A stretch of DNA of 40,476 nt from Streptomyces sp. XM83C (GTDB lineage Bacteria > Actinomycetota > Actinomycetes > Streptomycetales > Streptomycetaceae). The position numbers and the translations under genes are program-made. Position 1 is the first letter of the stretch. The number at the start of each line of letters is the position of its first letter. The stretch lies in assembly GCF_023072675.1 (NCBI RefSeq), contig NZ_JALLGL010000016.1, positions 1 through 40,476 of the forward strand. Reading direction: 5' to 3'. Under the pieces are notes generated by a model. That model was not told the DNA's origin. It saw only the letters and a program-made list of their open reading frames with translations, and ran no database searches. This document shows, one piece after another, positions 8,929 through 17,189 of the stretch.

Positions 8929-9316
8929 CCATCCAGGCTAGGGACGTTCCGGTGGAAAGGGGACATCGGTGTGGCGAACAGGTGGCCGATCGTCCGCCCG
9001 GTCGCCCGGCTCGCTCGCACCGGCACGTCCTGGAACGGGGCCCACGCCGCCGTACGAGACGCATCTCCCGCACGGCGGCCGTACCGCCCGGCACACCCGG
9101 ACCACGACGGCGTACCGCGCCCCGCACCGGGGACGACACCGGCCGGCCTCCCCAGCCCCGGAAGGCCACAGCTCCCGAACCCCGAGCCCCCGCAGGGTCA
9201 CAGCTCCGGCCCGCTGCGGCAGTTCGACGCCGCCTGGTGTTGCGACGCCCCTGGAACCCGAGCTTCGGTCCGGGGGCCGCCCCCTTGCCCGCGGGCCGCG
9301 ACCGCCGTACCGCCCG
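8929..9316. other. 388-base gap with no gene
   Basis: This lies between the start of the GGDEF gene and the stop of the XRE regulator, both on the minus strand. The open frames that cross it have no coding signature: Arg/Pro/Gly-biased, with no ribosome-binding site. A short repeat CACAGCTCC occurs twice (about 9168 and 9200). It should carry the terminator of the regulator and the promoter of the GGDEF gene, but I cannot place either confidently. Confidence 0.5.
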
Positions 9317-10216
9317 CTACGGCGCCGTACGCCCCGCCCGTGTCGCGTCCGCGCCCCAGCTCGCCAGGAGCCGCAGCGCCTCCGCCGACGCCGAGTCCGG
9401 CTCCGCGTGATACGTGATCAGCGACTGGTCCGACCCGTCCGTCAGCTTGAACGACTCGAACTGCAAGGCCAGTTCACCGACCAGCGGATGACGCATCCGC
9501 TTGACCCCGTGGTTCTTGTCCTTCACATCGTGCTGCGCCCACAGCCGCCGGAAGTCCTCGCTCTTCACCGACAACTCGCCCACCAGCGCCGACAGCCGAG
9601 GATCGTCCGGATAGCAGCCCGCGTCCAGCCGCAGCGACGCCACGATGTCGCACGCCTTCTGCTCCCAGTCGACGAACAGCTCCCGGTACGCCGGGTTCAA
9701 GAACGCCAGCCGCGCCCAGTTCCGCTCCTCCGGCGGCAGCTCCCCCCAGTCGCCGAACAGGGCCGCCGCCATCCGGTTCCACGCGAGGATCTCCGAACGC
9801 CGCCCCGTGACATACGCCGGGATCTCGTCCATCGCGTCCAGCAGTGTCCGCAGCGGCGCCCGCACCTGCTGCGCCCGCGCCGCCGGCTTCCGCTTCAGAC
9901 GTGTCGGCTTCGCCAGATGCGTCAGATGCGCGTGCTCGGCGTCCGTCAGCCGCAGCGCGCGGGCGATCGCGTCCAGCACCTCCGCCGACACGTTCCGCCC
10001 GTTGCCCTGCTCCAGCCGCGTGTAGTACGCCACCGACACCCCGGCAAGCTGCGCCAGCTCCTCCCGGCGCAGCCCCGGCACACGGCGGTGCCGCCCGAAG
10101 TCCGGCAGCCCGACGTCCTCCGGCTTCAGCCGGGCCCGTCGGGTGCGGAGGAACTCGCTCAGCTCGGCACGCCGGTCCAGACCGGCGCCGGCCTCCGGTG
10201 CTCGGCGTTCGTCCAT
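9317..10216 (-). CDS. XRE-family regulator with MmyB-like ligand domain
   Basis: This 299-residue protein has an N-terminal helix-turn-helix of the XRE type ([26 protein letters not shown], about 49-74) and a C-terminal MmyB-like PAS-fold domain (about 105-285). MmyB-like domains bind small hydrophobic ligands, reported as fatty acids, in Streptomyces. ATG 10216 ([10 protein letters not shown]) is chosen because the homologous part begins shortly after; the frame is open upstream but without coding character. It is divergent from the zinc alcohol dehydrogenase across 184 bases. In actinobacteria, MmyB-type regulators are often divergent from one dehydrogenase or reductase gene that they control, so the neighbour is the likely target. 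Confidence 0.9.
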   Translation of the reverse strand: MDERRAPEAGAGLDRRAELSEFLRTRRARLKPEDVGLPDFGRHRRVPGLRREELAQLAGVSVAYYTRLEQGNGRNVSAEVLDAIARALRLTDAEHAHLTHLAKPTRLKRKPAARAQQVRAPLRTLLDAMDEIPAYVTGRRSEILAWNRMAAALFGDWGELPPEERNWARLAFLNPAYRELFVDWEQKACDIVASLRLDAGCYPDDPRLSALVGELSVKSEDFRRLWAQHDVKDKNHGVKRMRHPLVGELALQFESFKLTDGSDQSLITYHAEPDSASAEALRLLASWGADATRAGRTAP

Positions 10217-10343
10217 GCCGCCCAGTATTCCTGGTGGCCCCGGCCCGAACGAGCCTGTTCCTGTCCCGGCCAGTGGTACGCACAGCAGACGTACGACAAG
10301 CCGTGACCTGGGTGAACGCTCCGAGGGCGGGCAGGGTGGACGT

Positions 10344-10371
10344 CGTGCCCGGCCACAGCGGGCCGGGCACG
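10344..10371 (+). promoter_or_regulatory. Hairpin in the 5' leader of the alcohol dehydrogenase
   Basis: Perfect 11-pair stem CGTGCCCGGCC / GGCCGGGCACG with the loop ACAGCG. It ends 13 bases before the CAGGAGAA ribosome-binding sequence (10385-10392). It is as stable as the window's terminators but lies ahead of a gene and lacks a U tract. It could be a leader regulatory structure, an mRNA-stabilising hairpin or an operator for the divergent XRE protein. Confidence 0.45.
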
Positions 10372-10400
10372 GAAGACCATCTGTCAGGAGAACCCTCGAC

Positions 10401-11447
10401 ATGACCACTGTCGCCGCATACGCCGCCCCCGCGCCCAAGGCCCCGCTGGAGCGCACGACGATCGAGCGTCGTGACGTCGGCGAGTTCGACGTCCTGATCG
10501 ACATCAAGTACGCCGGCATCTGCCACTCCGACATCCACCAGGCCCAGGAGGGCTGGGGCGAGGCGATCTTCCCGATGGTCCCCGGCCATGAGATCGCCGG
10601 CGTCGTCGCGGAGGTCGGCCCCGGCGTCACCAAGTACCGCGTCGGCGACCGCGTCGGCGTCGGCTGCATGGTCGACTCCTGCCGCGAATGCGACAACTGC
10701 AAGGCCGGCCTGGAGCAGTACTGCACGGGCGGCAGCGGCATGGTCGGCACGTACAACGCCGTCGGGAAGGACGGCGAGCCCACCCACGGCGGCTACTCGC
10801 AGAAGATCGTCGTCGACGAGAACTACGTCGTGCGCATCCCCGACGGGCTGTCCCTGGACGAGGCCGCGCCGCTGCTGTGCGCCGGCATCACCCTGTACTC
10901 CCCGCTCAAGCACTGGGGTGCCGGGCCCGGCAAGAAGGTCGCGATCCTCGGCATGGGCGGCCTCGGCCACATGGGCGTCAAGATCGCGCACGCGCTGGGC
11001 GCCGAGGTGACCGTGCTGTCGCAGTCCCTGCGCAAGAAGGACGACGGGCTGAAGCTGGGCGCCGACCACTACTACGCCACCAGCGACCCGGAGACCTTCG
11101 AGGAACTGGCGGGCAGCTTCGACCTGATCGTCTCCACCGTGTCCGCGCCGCTCGACTTCAACGCCTGTCTCGGCCTGCTGAAGACGCGGGGCGCGCTCGT
11201 CAACGTGGGCGCCCCGGAGGAGCCCGTCGCGCTGAACCTGTTCTCGGTGATCGGTGGCGGCAAGACCCTCGCCGGTTCCATGATCGGCGGTATCGCCGAG
11301 ACGCAGGAGATGCTCGACTTCTGTGCCGAACACGGCTTCGGCGCCGAGATCGAGCTGATCCGCGCCGACCAGATCAACGAGGCCTACGAGCGTGTCGTCA
11401 ACAGTGACGTCCGCTACCGCTTCGTGATCGACACGGCCACCATCTGA
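10401..11447 (+). CDS. Zinc-dependent alcohol dehydrogenase (CAD/Ahr type)
   Basis: This 348-residue cytoplasmic medium-chain dehydrogenase belongs to the cinnamyl-alcohol/aldehyde reductase group (YjgB/Ahr, AdhC-like). Catalytic zinc ligands are in GICHSDIH and GHE. The structural zinc site is C-x2-C-x2-C-x7-C in [17 protein letters not shown]. The Rossmann motif is [13 protein letters not shown], and the following sequence ([19 protein letters not shown]) resembles NADPH-preferring members. The probable reaction is reversible NADP(H)-linked reduction of an aldehyde to a primary alcohol. ATG 10401 has CAGGAGAA 8 bases upstream. It is divergent from the MmyB-type XRE regulator, its likely controller, and a hairpin lies in the leader. 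Confidence 0.93.
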   Translation: MTTVAAYAAPAPKAPLERTTIERRDVGEFDVLIDIKYAGICHSDIHQAQEGWGEAIFPMVPGHEIAGVVAEVGPGVTKYRVGDRVGVGCMVDSCRECDNCKAGLEQYCTGGSGMVGTYNAVGKDGEPTHGGYSQKIVVDENYVVRIPDGLSLDEAAPLLCAGITLYSPLKHWGAGPGKKVAILGMGGLGHMGVKIAHALGAEVTVLSQSLRKKDDGLKLGADHYYATSDPETFEELAGSFDLIVSTVSAPLDFNACLGLLKTRGALVNVGAPEEPVALNLFSVIGGGKTLAGSMIGGIAETQEMLDFCAEHGFGAEIELIRADQINEAYERVVNSDVRYRFVIDTATI

Positions 11448-11547
11448 CGCCCGCGCGTCCCCCGGCACCCTGTGCCCGCCCTCACCAGGGCGGCACCGGG
11501 CGCCGGGCCGTACCCGGGGGCGGGTCCCGGCGGCCGGGGCCCGTCGG

Positions 11548-12666
11548 TCAGTGCGGCAGCGTCGCCGGGCTGCCGCCGTTGGCCTCGTAGCCCGCGACCG
11601 CCAGCGCCCGGTACACCGCGAACTCCGCCGCCGGGTCCGCGGACAGCGTCCACGGCAGGGCACCGACATGGCCGTCGACACGCACCAGCTGGTCCATGGC
11701 CTCCGCCCAGCGCTCGGCCCGCACCAGGAAGAACACCAGCAGATGCCGCACATGGGCGAGCATCGGATCGTCGGGGCGGGCCGTGTGCACGGCGTGCAGC
11801 GCGCCGTGGATCGCCTTCGTGACGACCTCGCTCCGGTAGAACCCCTGCACCAGGTTGACCTCGGGCAGATGCTCGAACACCGCGAACAGCGGCATGGCGG
11901 CCAGCAGAGACCCGCGCGGCGCCCGCGCGGCGGCGGCCTCCGCGAACTGATAGGCCAGTTCCCGCGAGCCGTGCCACTTCTCGCACCAGTAGTGCAGCGC
12001 CGCCAGACGCGCGCCCATGTGGTGCGGGGCACGGTCGAGGATCTTCAGCCAGAGCTGCTCGAACTCCTCACGCGAGTAGTGCAGGCCCCGCGCCACCGAC
12101 AGCTCGACGATGTACGGCACCGGATCACCGGGCGCGAGCAGCGCCGCGTCGGCGACGGCCGCCTTCGCCTCCTCCATGATGATCCGGAAGTCGTCCGCGC
12201 CGGGCGTCGACGTCCGCCACGCCTGCTGCGCCAGGAACTCGGCGTGCACGGCCGCACCGCCCGCGTCCTTGGGCATCTCGGCGCGCCACACCCGCAGCCA
12301 CTGCCCGCCCGGTATCTCCCCGACGCCGCCGGGCCGCTGCTGGAGCTCCAGCGCCGCCGCCCCGGCGAACGCCTGCACCCGCTGCCAGCGCCGCTCGCCC
12401 TCGGTCTCCGTGCCCGCGAGCAGCTGCTGGGCGGCTCTGTAGTCGCCCGTGCGCTGCACCAGGTCCAGCACGTCCAGCAGATCCTCGTCGGGGCCGGGCA
12501 GCCGTACGTCCAGCTCCTCCTCGCGGACGAAGCCGTAGTTCGCGGGATCGGCCGCGTCCGGATGGCCGGGCGGCACCAGCTCGATCCCGCCCCGCCTGCG
12601 CCGCAGATACGGCAGCAGCACGAAGCCGATCAGGACCACCGCCATCAGGACCCAGAGAATCTCCAT
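11548..12666 (-). CDS. Membrane-anchored protein of unknown function (helical repeats)
   Basis: This 372-residue protein has a single N-terminal membrane segment (MEILWVLMAVVLIGFVLLPY, residues 1-20) followed by RRRR, so the bulk should lie in the cytoplasm. The soluble part is almost entirely helical, with TPR-like pair patterns (VQRTGDYRAAQQLL, EEFEQLWLKILDRAPHHMGARLAALHYW, RAERWAEAMDQLVRV). Such folds usually serve as protein-binding scaffolds. It is conserved in Streptomyces next to metB in my recollection but I know of no assigned function. ATG 12666 is the natural start because the membrane segment follows at once; no clear Shine-Dalgarno is seen. It is divergent from metB across 132 bases. 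Confidence 0.82.
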   Translation of the reverse strand: MEILWVLMAVVLIGFVLLPYLRRRRGGIELVPPGHPDAADPANYGFVREEELDVRLPGPDEDLLDVLDLVQRTGDYRAAQQLLAGTETEGERRWQRVQAFAGAAALELQQRPGGVGEIPGGQWLRVWRAEMPKDAGGAAVHAEFLAQQAWRTSTPGADDFRIIMEEAKAAVADAALLAPGDPVPYIVELSVARGLHYSREEFEQLWLKILDRAPHHMGARLAALHYWCEKWHGSRELAYQFAEAAAARAPRGSLLAAMPLFAVFEHLPEVNLVQGFYRSEVVTKAIHGALHAVHTARPDDPMLAHVRHLLVFFLVRAERWAEAMDQLVRVDGHVGALPWTLSADPAAEFAVYRALAVAGYEANGGSPATLPH

Positions 12667-12798
12667 GACTCAAGCGAACCAGACACCGCCGACAATTGGC
12701 CAACCCCCTCCCGGCAGCCTGTGGAAAACTCCTCCGCGACCGGCCCCGCGCGGCCGACGGTGCGCCTTCGGCCACTTGGCGCACTACGCTCGGTGCAC

Positions 12799-13953
12799 AT
12801 GAGCGACAGGCACATCAGTCAGCACTTCGAGACCCTCGCGATCCACGCGGGCAACACCGCCGACCCCCTCACCGGCGCGGTCGTCCCGCCGATCTACCAG
12901 GTCTCGACCTACAAGCAGGACGGCGTGGGCGGCCTGCGCGGCGGCTACGAGTACAGCCGCAGCGCCAACCCGACCCGCACCGCCCTCGAGGAGAACCTCG
13001 CCGCCCTGGAGGGCGGGCGCCGGGGCCTCGCGTTCGCGTCCGGACTGGCGGCCGAGGACTGCCTGTTGCGTACGCTGCTCAACCCGGGTGACCACGTGGT
13101 CATCCCGAACGACGCCTACGGCGGCACCTTCCGCCTCTTCGCCAAGGTCGTCTCGCGCTGGGGCGTGGAGTGGTCGGTCGCCGACACCTCCGACCCGGCG
13201 GCCGTACGCGCCGCGATCACCCCGAAGACCAAGGTGGTCTGGGTGGAGACGCCGTCCAACCCGCTGCTCGGCATCACCGACATCGCCGCGGTCGCCCAGG
13301 TCGCCAGGGACGCCGGTGCGAAGCTCGTCGTCGACAACACCTTCGCCACGCCCTATCTTCAGCAGCCGCTGGCGCTGGGCGCGGACGTCGTCGTCCACTC
13401 GCTCACCAAGTACATGGGCGGGCACTCCGACGTCGTCGGCGGCGCGCTGATCACCTCCGACGAGGGGCTCGGCGAGGAGCTGGCCTACCACCAGAACGCG
13501 ATGGGCGCGGTCGCCGGACCGTTCGACTCGTGGCTGGTGCTGCGCGGCACCAAGACGCTGTCGGTGCGGATGGACCGGCACAGCGAGAACGCGGGCAAGG
13601 TCGCCGACATGCTCACCCGGCACCCGAAGGTGACGCGGGTGCTGTACCCGGGTCTGGAGGACCACCCGGGCCACGACGTCGCCGTCAAGCAGATGCGGGC
13701 GTTCGGCGGCATGGTCTCCTTCCGGGTGCAGGGTGGCGAGGAGGCGGCCGTCGAGGTCTGCAACCGGGCGAAGGTGTTCACCCTCGGCGAGTCGCTGGGC
13801 GGTGTGGAGTCCCTGATCGAGCACCCGGGCCGGATGACGCACGCCTCCGCGGCGGGCTCCGCCCTGGAGGTCCCCGGCGACCTGGTGCGGCTCTCCGTCG
13901 GCATCGAGAACGTCGAGGACCTGCTGGAGGACCTCAAGCAGGCGCTCGGCTAG
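12799..13953 (+). CDS. metB: Cystathionine gamma-synthase
   Basis: This 384-residue PLP enzyme of the Cys/Met metabolism family joins an activated homoserine ester with cysteine to give cystathionine in methionine synthesis. The signature VVHSLTKYMGGHSDVVGG carries the PLP lysine. YEYSRSANPTR, the G-L-A cofactor loop (FASGLAAED) and the C-terminal SLGGVESLIEHPGRMTH are typical. The pattern fits gamma-synthase, although gamma-lyase and O-acetylhomoserine sulfhydrylase are close relatives and bifunctional members occur. ATG 12799 (MSDRHISQHFETLAIHAGN) fits the family start. No Shine-Dalgarno is obvious, so a short or leaderless mRNA is possible. It is transcribed alone and convergent with the small membrane protein at 14036. 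Confidence 0.93.
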   Translation: MSDRHISQHFETLAIHAGNTADPLTGAVVPPIYQVSTYKQDGVGGLRGGYEYSRSANPTRTALEENLAALEGGRRGLAFASGLAAEDCLLRTLLNPGDHVVIPNDAYGGTFRLFAKVVSRWGVEWSVADTSDPAAVRAAITPKTKVVWVETPSNPLLGITDIAAVAQVARDAGAKLVVDNTFATPYLQQPLALGADVVVHSLTKYMGGHSDVVGGALITSDEGLGEELAYHQNAMGAVAGPFDSWLVLRGTKTLSVRMDRHSENAGKVADMLTRHPKVTRVLYPGLEDHPGHDVAVKQMRAFGGMVSFRVQGGEEAAVEVCNRAKVFTLGESLGGVESLIEHPGRMTHASAAGSALEVPGDLVRLSVGIENVEDLLEDLKQALG

Positions 13954-14035
13954 GGCGTTCGGCCAGGACGGGCGCGGGGGGCGGGCCCCGGAGCGCCCGC
14001 CTCATGGCCGGCCGTCCCAGGGCGCCGTGGGCCGG

Positions 14036-14284
14036 TCACCAGTCCGTGAACGTCGGGGTCGTCTCCGAGGGCGCCTGCGCCCACGGCTGCACCGTCAGCG
14101 CCCACACGGCGAAGACGACGACCCCGACCGCGAGCAGCAGCCACAGCACCCGTCGTACGGCCGTACGACGCCGCAGCAGCCGGGAGCCCCGGCGCACGGC
14201 GGCCTCGTACAGGCCGGGCGGCGGCACCGGCTGCACCCGCTCCATGATCCGGCGTGCGGCGGCCTCCCGTTCGAGCCTGTTCAC
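14036..14284 (-). CDS. Small one-TM protein coupled to the sigma-like gene
   Basis: This 82-residue protein starts at GTG 14284, whose last two bases are shared with the TGA of the upstream sigma-like gene (GTGA overlap), so translation is coupled. The order is a charged helix (NRLEREAAARRIMERVQPVPP), a strongly basic stretch (RRGSRLLRRRTAVRR), one membrane segment (VLWLLLAVGVVVFAVWAL, about 50-67) and a 15-residue outer tail. N-in topology follows from the basic stretch. Size, topology and position downstream of an ECF-like gene fit a minimal membrane-bound anti-sigma or accessory protein, but it has no zinc motif and no recognisable anti-sigma domain. The role is inference. Confidence 0.72.
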   Translation of the reverse strand: MNRLEREAAARRIMERVQPVPPPGLYEAAVRRGSRLLRRRTAVRRVLWLLLAVGVVVFAVWALTVQPWAQAPSETTPTFTDW

Positions 14285-14787
14285 GACGCCGCCACCCCCG
14301 CCTCGGCGACGGGCCGGGCCGCCCTGCGCGGTGGATGCAGGACGGTCGCCGTCGCCCGGTCGCACAGCGCGTGCACCCGCTCCTGCGGCATCCCGAGCAG
14401 CGCCGAGACCTGCTCCTCGCCGATACCCTCGAACAGGCGCAGGACGAGCACCAGCCGCTCGTGCGGACCGAGGTCCGCGAGCGCGCTGTCGGGGTGAGGG
14501 CGGGTGCGGGAGAGCAGGCCGCCGTGGTGGTGCCAGGCGCCGCGGGCGAACCGGGTGGCCAGATACTCGCGCGCTCTGTCGTACGGGTCCTCGCCGCGCA
14601 GCCGGTCCCAGGAGGCGTACGTGTGCGCCAGCGCCAGCGTGACCAGGCGGCGGGCGCGCGGATTGTCGTGGGGCGCCTCACCGGTGAGCAGGGTGGCGGT
14701 GTGCAGCAGCCGCCCGCCCGCGCCCGCGACGAACGACTCGAAGTCCCGGGCCCGCCGGGCGCCCTGGGACGCATGCCGTTCTCGCAC
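14281..14787 (-). CDS. ECF sigma factor-like protein with a degenerate region 2
   Basis: This 168-residue protein starts at GTG 14787, with GGGGGAGGC 5-6 bases upstream, which decides the start. The C-terminal part is a clear sigma region 4 (LADLGPHERLVLVLRLFEGIGEEQVSALLGMPQERVHAL, about 113-151), with the helix-turn-helix EEQVSALLGMPQERVHAL. The N-terminal part begins DFESFVAGAGGRLLHTATLLTG, as in SigE-family ECF factors, but core-binding motifs of region 2.2 (D-x-A-Q-D/E) are not seen. It may be an active divergent sigma or a DNA-binding relic used as a regulator. It is coupled by GTGA to the small membrane protein downstream. Confidence 0.8.
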   Translation of the reverse strand: MRERHASQGARRARDFESFVAGAGGRLLHTATLLTGEAPHDNPRARRLVTLALAHTYASWDRLRGEDPYDRAREYLATRFARGAWHHHGGLLSRTRPHPDSALADLGPHERLVLVLRLFEGIGEEQVSALLGMPQERVHALCDRATATVLHPPRRAARPVAEAGVAAS

Positions 14788-15017
14788 CGCGCCTCCCCCT
14801 GAGGGCGACCAAGAGATTCGGGACCGGGCCGCCCACGGCATGCGTGACCGCGTGCGACGGGGGCCCGGTCTCATCTGAGGCCAGGGGGCCCCTTTCGGTC
14901 AAGAGCCGCGCACCGGCAATGCGGCACCCGGCCACGGCCGCGACACGGCGAGCGTCCGGGGAGGGGCTGCGATGACCGTCGGGCCGACGCCGGCGCCGAC
15001 GGGGCCCGCCCGGCGTG

Positions 15018-15545
15018 TCAGGACGCGGTGCCCTGCTCCGCGCCCGCCGTCGCGGCATGGCCCGCCTGCCGGGCCGACAGCGCCTGGTTGAAGCGGGTCA
15101 GCAGCGTGCAGAACGCCTCGCGCTCCGCGGGCTCCCAATCGTGCGTCAGTTCGGCCATGAGCTGCCGCCGGGAGGCCCGGACCTCCTCCAGGCGTGCCTG
15201 CCCGCGCGGCGACAGCTGGAGCACGACCGCCCGCCCGTCCTCGGGGTGGGAGGTCCGCTTGACCAGACCGGTGTCCACCAGCGGCGCGACCTGCCGGGTG
15301 ACCGTCGACGAGTCGATGCCCATGCTCGCGGCGAGCGCCTTGACGCCCATCGGGCCCTCCTTGTCGAGGCGGTTGAGCAGCAGGTACGCGGCACGGTCCA
15401 TGGAGTTGCGCACCTGTCCGACGCCGCCGAGCCGGGTCTGTTCGGCGCGGCGGGCGAACACCGCCACCTCGTGCTGGAGGGTGTCGAGGAGACCGGTGTC
15501 ACCGACGGTCGTCATGTCCATCGACATTTCAGGTGTTGTGGGCAT
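15018..15545 (-). CDS. MarR-family transcriptional regulator
   Basis: This 175-residue winged-helix regulator has the usual MarR layout: dimer helix (LLDTLQHEVAVFARRAEQTR), recognition helix-turn-helix (MGVKALAASMGIDSSTVTRQVAPLVDTGLVKR) and wing (TSHPEDGRAVVLQLSPRG). ATG 15545 (MPTTPEMSMDM) is the longest plausible start; several in-frame ATGs (15527, 15521, 15515) follow, and none has a strong ribosome-binding site. It is divergent from ilvA over 143 bases. Self-repression is usual for the family; control of ilvA is possible from the arrangement but not shown. No cysteine is visible that would suggest thiol sensing. Confidence 0.92.
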   Translation of the reverse strand: MPTTPEMSMDMTTVGDTGLLDTLQHEVAVFARRAEQTRLGGVGQVRNSMDRAAYLLLNRLDKEGPMGVKALAASMGIDSSTVTRQVAPLVDTGLVKRTSHPEDGRAVVLQLSPRGQARLEEVRASRRQLMAELTHDWEPAEREAFCTLLTRFNQALSARQAGHAATAGAEQGTAS

Positions 15546-15688
15546 GGCCGGGGGCTCACTTCGTGGAGGGCTGCTGGTTGGGGGACAGGGTACGCGGAGG
15601 CCGCGCACGTCGTACCTGCGGTGCGCAATCCCGTCTCGCCGGTTGGTCACGACAGCGGTCCGCGGGTGTCAACTGCGAGACTTGGGAC

Positions 15689-16918
15689 ATGACCCACCGT
15701 ACGGCCGCCGCCCTGCCTCCCGTCACCCTGGACGACGTGCGCGGCGCCCAGAAGATGCTCAGCGGCGTGGCCCGGGTGACCCCGATGGAGGGCAGCCGCA
15801 GGCTGTCCCAGCTGGTCGGTTCGCCGGTGCATTTCAAGTGCGAGAACCTGCAACGGACGGGTTCGTTCAAGCTGCGCGGCGCGTACGTGCGGATCGCGGG
15901 GCTCCTGCCGGAGCAGCGGGCGGCCGGTGTCGTCGCGGCGAGCGCCGGCAATCACGCGCAGGGCGTCGCTCTCGCGTCGTCGCTGCTCGGCGTGCGGTCG
16001 ACGGTGTTCATGCCGAAGGGCGCCCCGCTGCCGAAGATCAGCGCCACGCGGGAGTACGGCGCGGAGGTGCGGCTGCACGGCCAGGTGGTCGACGAGACGC
16101 TGGCCGCCGCGCAGGAGTACGCGGCGTCCACGGGCGCGGTGTTCATCCACCCGTTCGACCACCCCGACATCATCGCCGGTCAGGGCACGGTCGGCCTGGA
16201 GATCCTGGAGCAGTGCCCCGAGGTGCGCACGATCGTCGTGGGCATCGGCGGTGGTGGGCTCGTGGCGGGCATCGCGGTGGCGGTGAAGGCGTTGCGGCCC
16301 GACGTGCGGATCGTCGGTGTGCAGGCGGCGGGCGCGGCGGCGTACCCGCCTTCGCTGGCGGCCGGGCATCCGGTGGTGCTGGCGAACCCGACGACCATGG
16401 CCGACGGCATCAAGGTGGGCCGGCCCGGCGATGTGCCGTTCGGTCTGGTCGCCGAGCTGGTGGACGAGGTCCGCACGGTGAGCGAGGACGAGCTGTCGAA
16501 CGCGCTGCTGCTGTGTCTGGAGCGGGCGAAGCTGGTCGTCGAGCCGGCCGGGGTGAGCCCCGTCGCCGCCCTGCTCAGCGACCCCGGCGCGTTCGAGGGG
16601 CCGGTGGTGGCGCTGCTGTCCGGCGGCAACGTCGATCCGCTGCTGCTTCAGCGGATCCTGCGGCACGGCATGGCCGCGCAGGGCCGCTATCTGGCGGTGC
16701 GGGTGCGGTTGACGGACCGGCCGGGTGCGCTCGCGGCGCTGCTCGGAGTGCTGTCCGTGGTGGACGCCAACGTTCTCGACGTCAGCCATGTGCGGACCGA
16801 TCCGCGGCTCGGGCTGACCGAGGTGGAGGTCGAGCTGCACCTGGAGACCAAGGGGCCGGAGCACTGCGCGGAGGTCGGCCAGGCCCTGCGCGAGGCGGGC
16901 TACACGGTCATCGACTGA
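15689..16918 (+). CDS. ilvA: Threonine ammonia-lyase (threonine dehydratase)
   Basis: This 409-residue PLP enzyme converts L-threonine to 2-oxobutanoate for isoleucine synthesis. The PLP lysine is in SFKLRGA, the phosphate-binding glycine loop is GIGGGGLVAG, and the substrate loop is SAGNHAQGVALA. A single C-terminal ACT domain (about 330-405, YLAVRVRLTDRPGALAALL) replaces the two ACT-like units of E. coli IlvA, so allosteric control by branched-chain amino acids is likely but of the short type. ATG 15689 gives the standard start (MTHRTAAALPPVTLDDVRGAQ). No Shine-Dalgarno is visible between GAGACT and the ATG, so the mRNA may be leaderless. It is divergent from a MarR regulator. Confidence 0.95.
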   Translation: MTHRTAAALPPVTLDDVRGAQKMLSGVARVTPMEGSRRLSQLVGSPVHFKCENLQRTGSFKLRGAYVRIAGLLPEQRAAGVVAASAGNHAQGVALASSLLGVRSTVFMPKGAPLPKISATREYGAEVRLHGQVVDETLAAAQEYAASTGAVFIHPFDHPDIIAGQGTVGLEILEQCPEVRTIVVGIGGGGLVAGIAVAVKALRPDVRIVGVQAAGAAAYPPSLAAGHPVVLANPTTMADGIKVGRPGDVPFGLVAELVDEVRTVSEDELSNALLLCLERAKLVVEPAGVSPVAALLSDPGAFEGPVVALLSGGNVDPLLLQRILRHGMAAQGRYLAVRVRLTDRPGALAALLGVLSVVDANVLDVSHVRTDPRLGLTEVEVELHLETKGPEHCAEVGQALREAGYTVID

Positions 16919-16926
16919 CTCCGGCG

Positions 16927-16976
16927 CCGGGCGGGGGATGAGAGGTTCGGCCCCACAGCCGACCCCCTCCCGCCCG
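16927..16976 (+). terminator. Imperfect hairpin after ilvA
   Basis: GGGCGGGGG and CCCCCTCCCGCCC pair, with a smaller inner stem (TTCGGC/GCCGA), starting about 10 bases after the ilvA stop. The stem has mismatches, so it is weaker than the other terminators here. Confidence 0.45.
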
Positions 16977-17074
16977 ATACACCCCTTACACCTTCTTGCT
17001 CCCGCTGGAGCGTGGTGATCGGCGCCTTGCTCCCGCACACCCCTCCGCACGCTTCACCCGTTCGGGTAAATCCA

Positions 17075-17103
17075 TTGAGAGACGCGATACATCGCGTTAC
17101 GGT
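17075..17103 (+). promoter_or_regulatory. Promoter of the ABC exporter with an operator in its spacer
   Basis: TTGAGA (17075-17080) and TACGGT (17098-17103) are separated by exactly 17 bases. A perfect inverted repeat, ACGCGAT-AC-ATCGCGT (17082-17097), fills the spacer. Transcription would start near 17110, leaving a leader of about 80 bases before ATG 17190. A repressor bound at the palindrome would directly exclude RNA polymerase. Confidence 0.6.
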
Positions 17104-17189
17104 TTGCTGGTGTCGCGTCCCGCCCGTCGGGCGGCGGGCGCGGCGCGAACCTAGGCTTCTGAAGAATCCCCGAAGAGGTGGAGACCCCT

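Noticed and set aside
9474..12032. An 852-codon minus-strand open frame spanning the XRE gene, the ADH and the one-TM protein
   Set aside because: It crosses real genes in other frames and has no domain or consistent codon bias.
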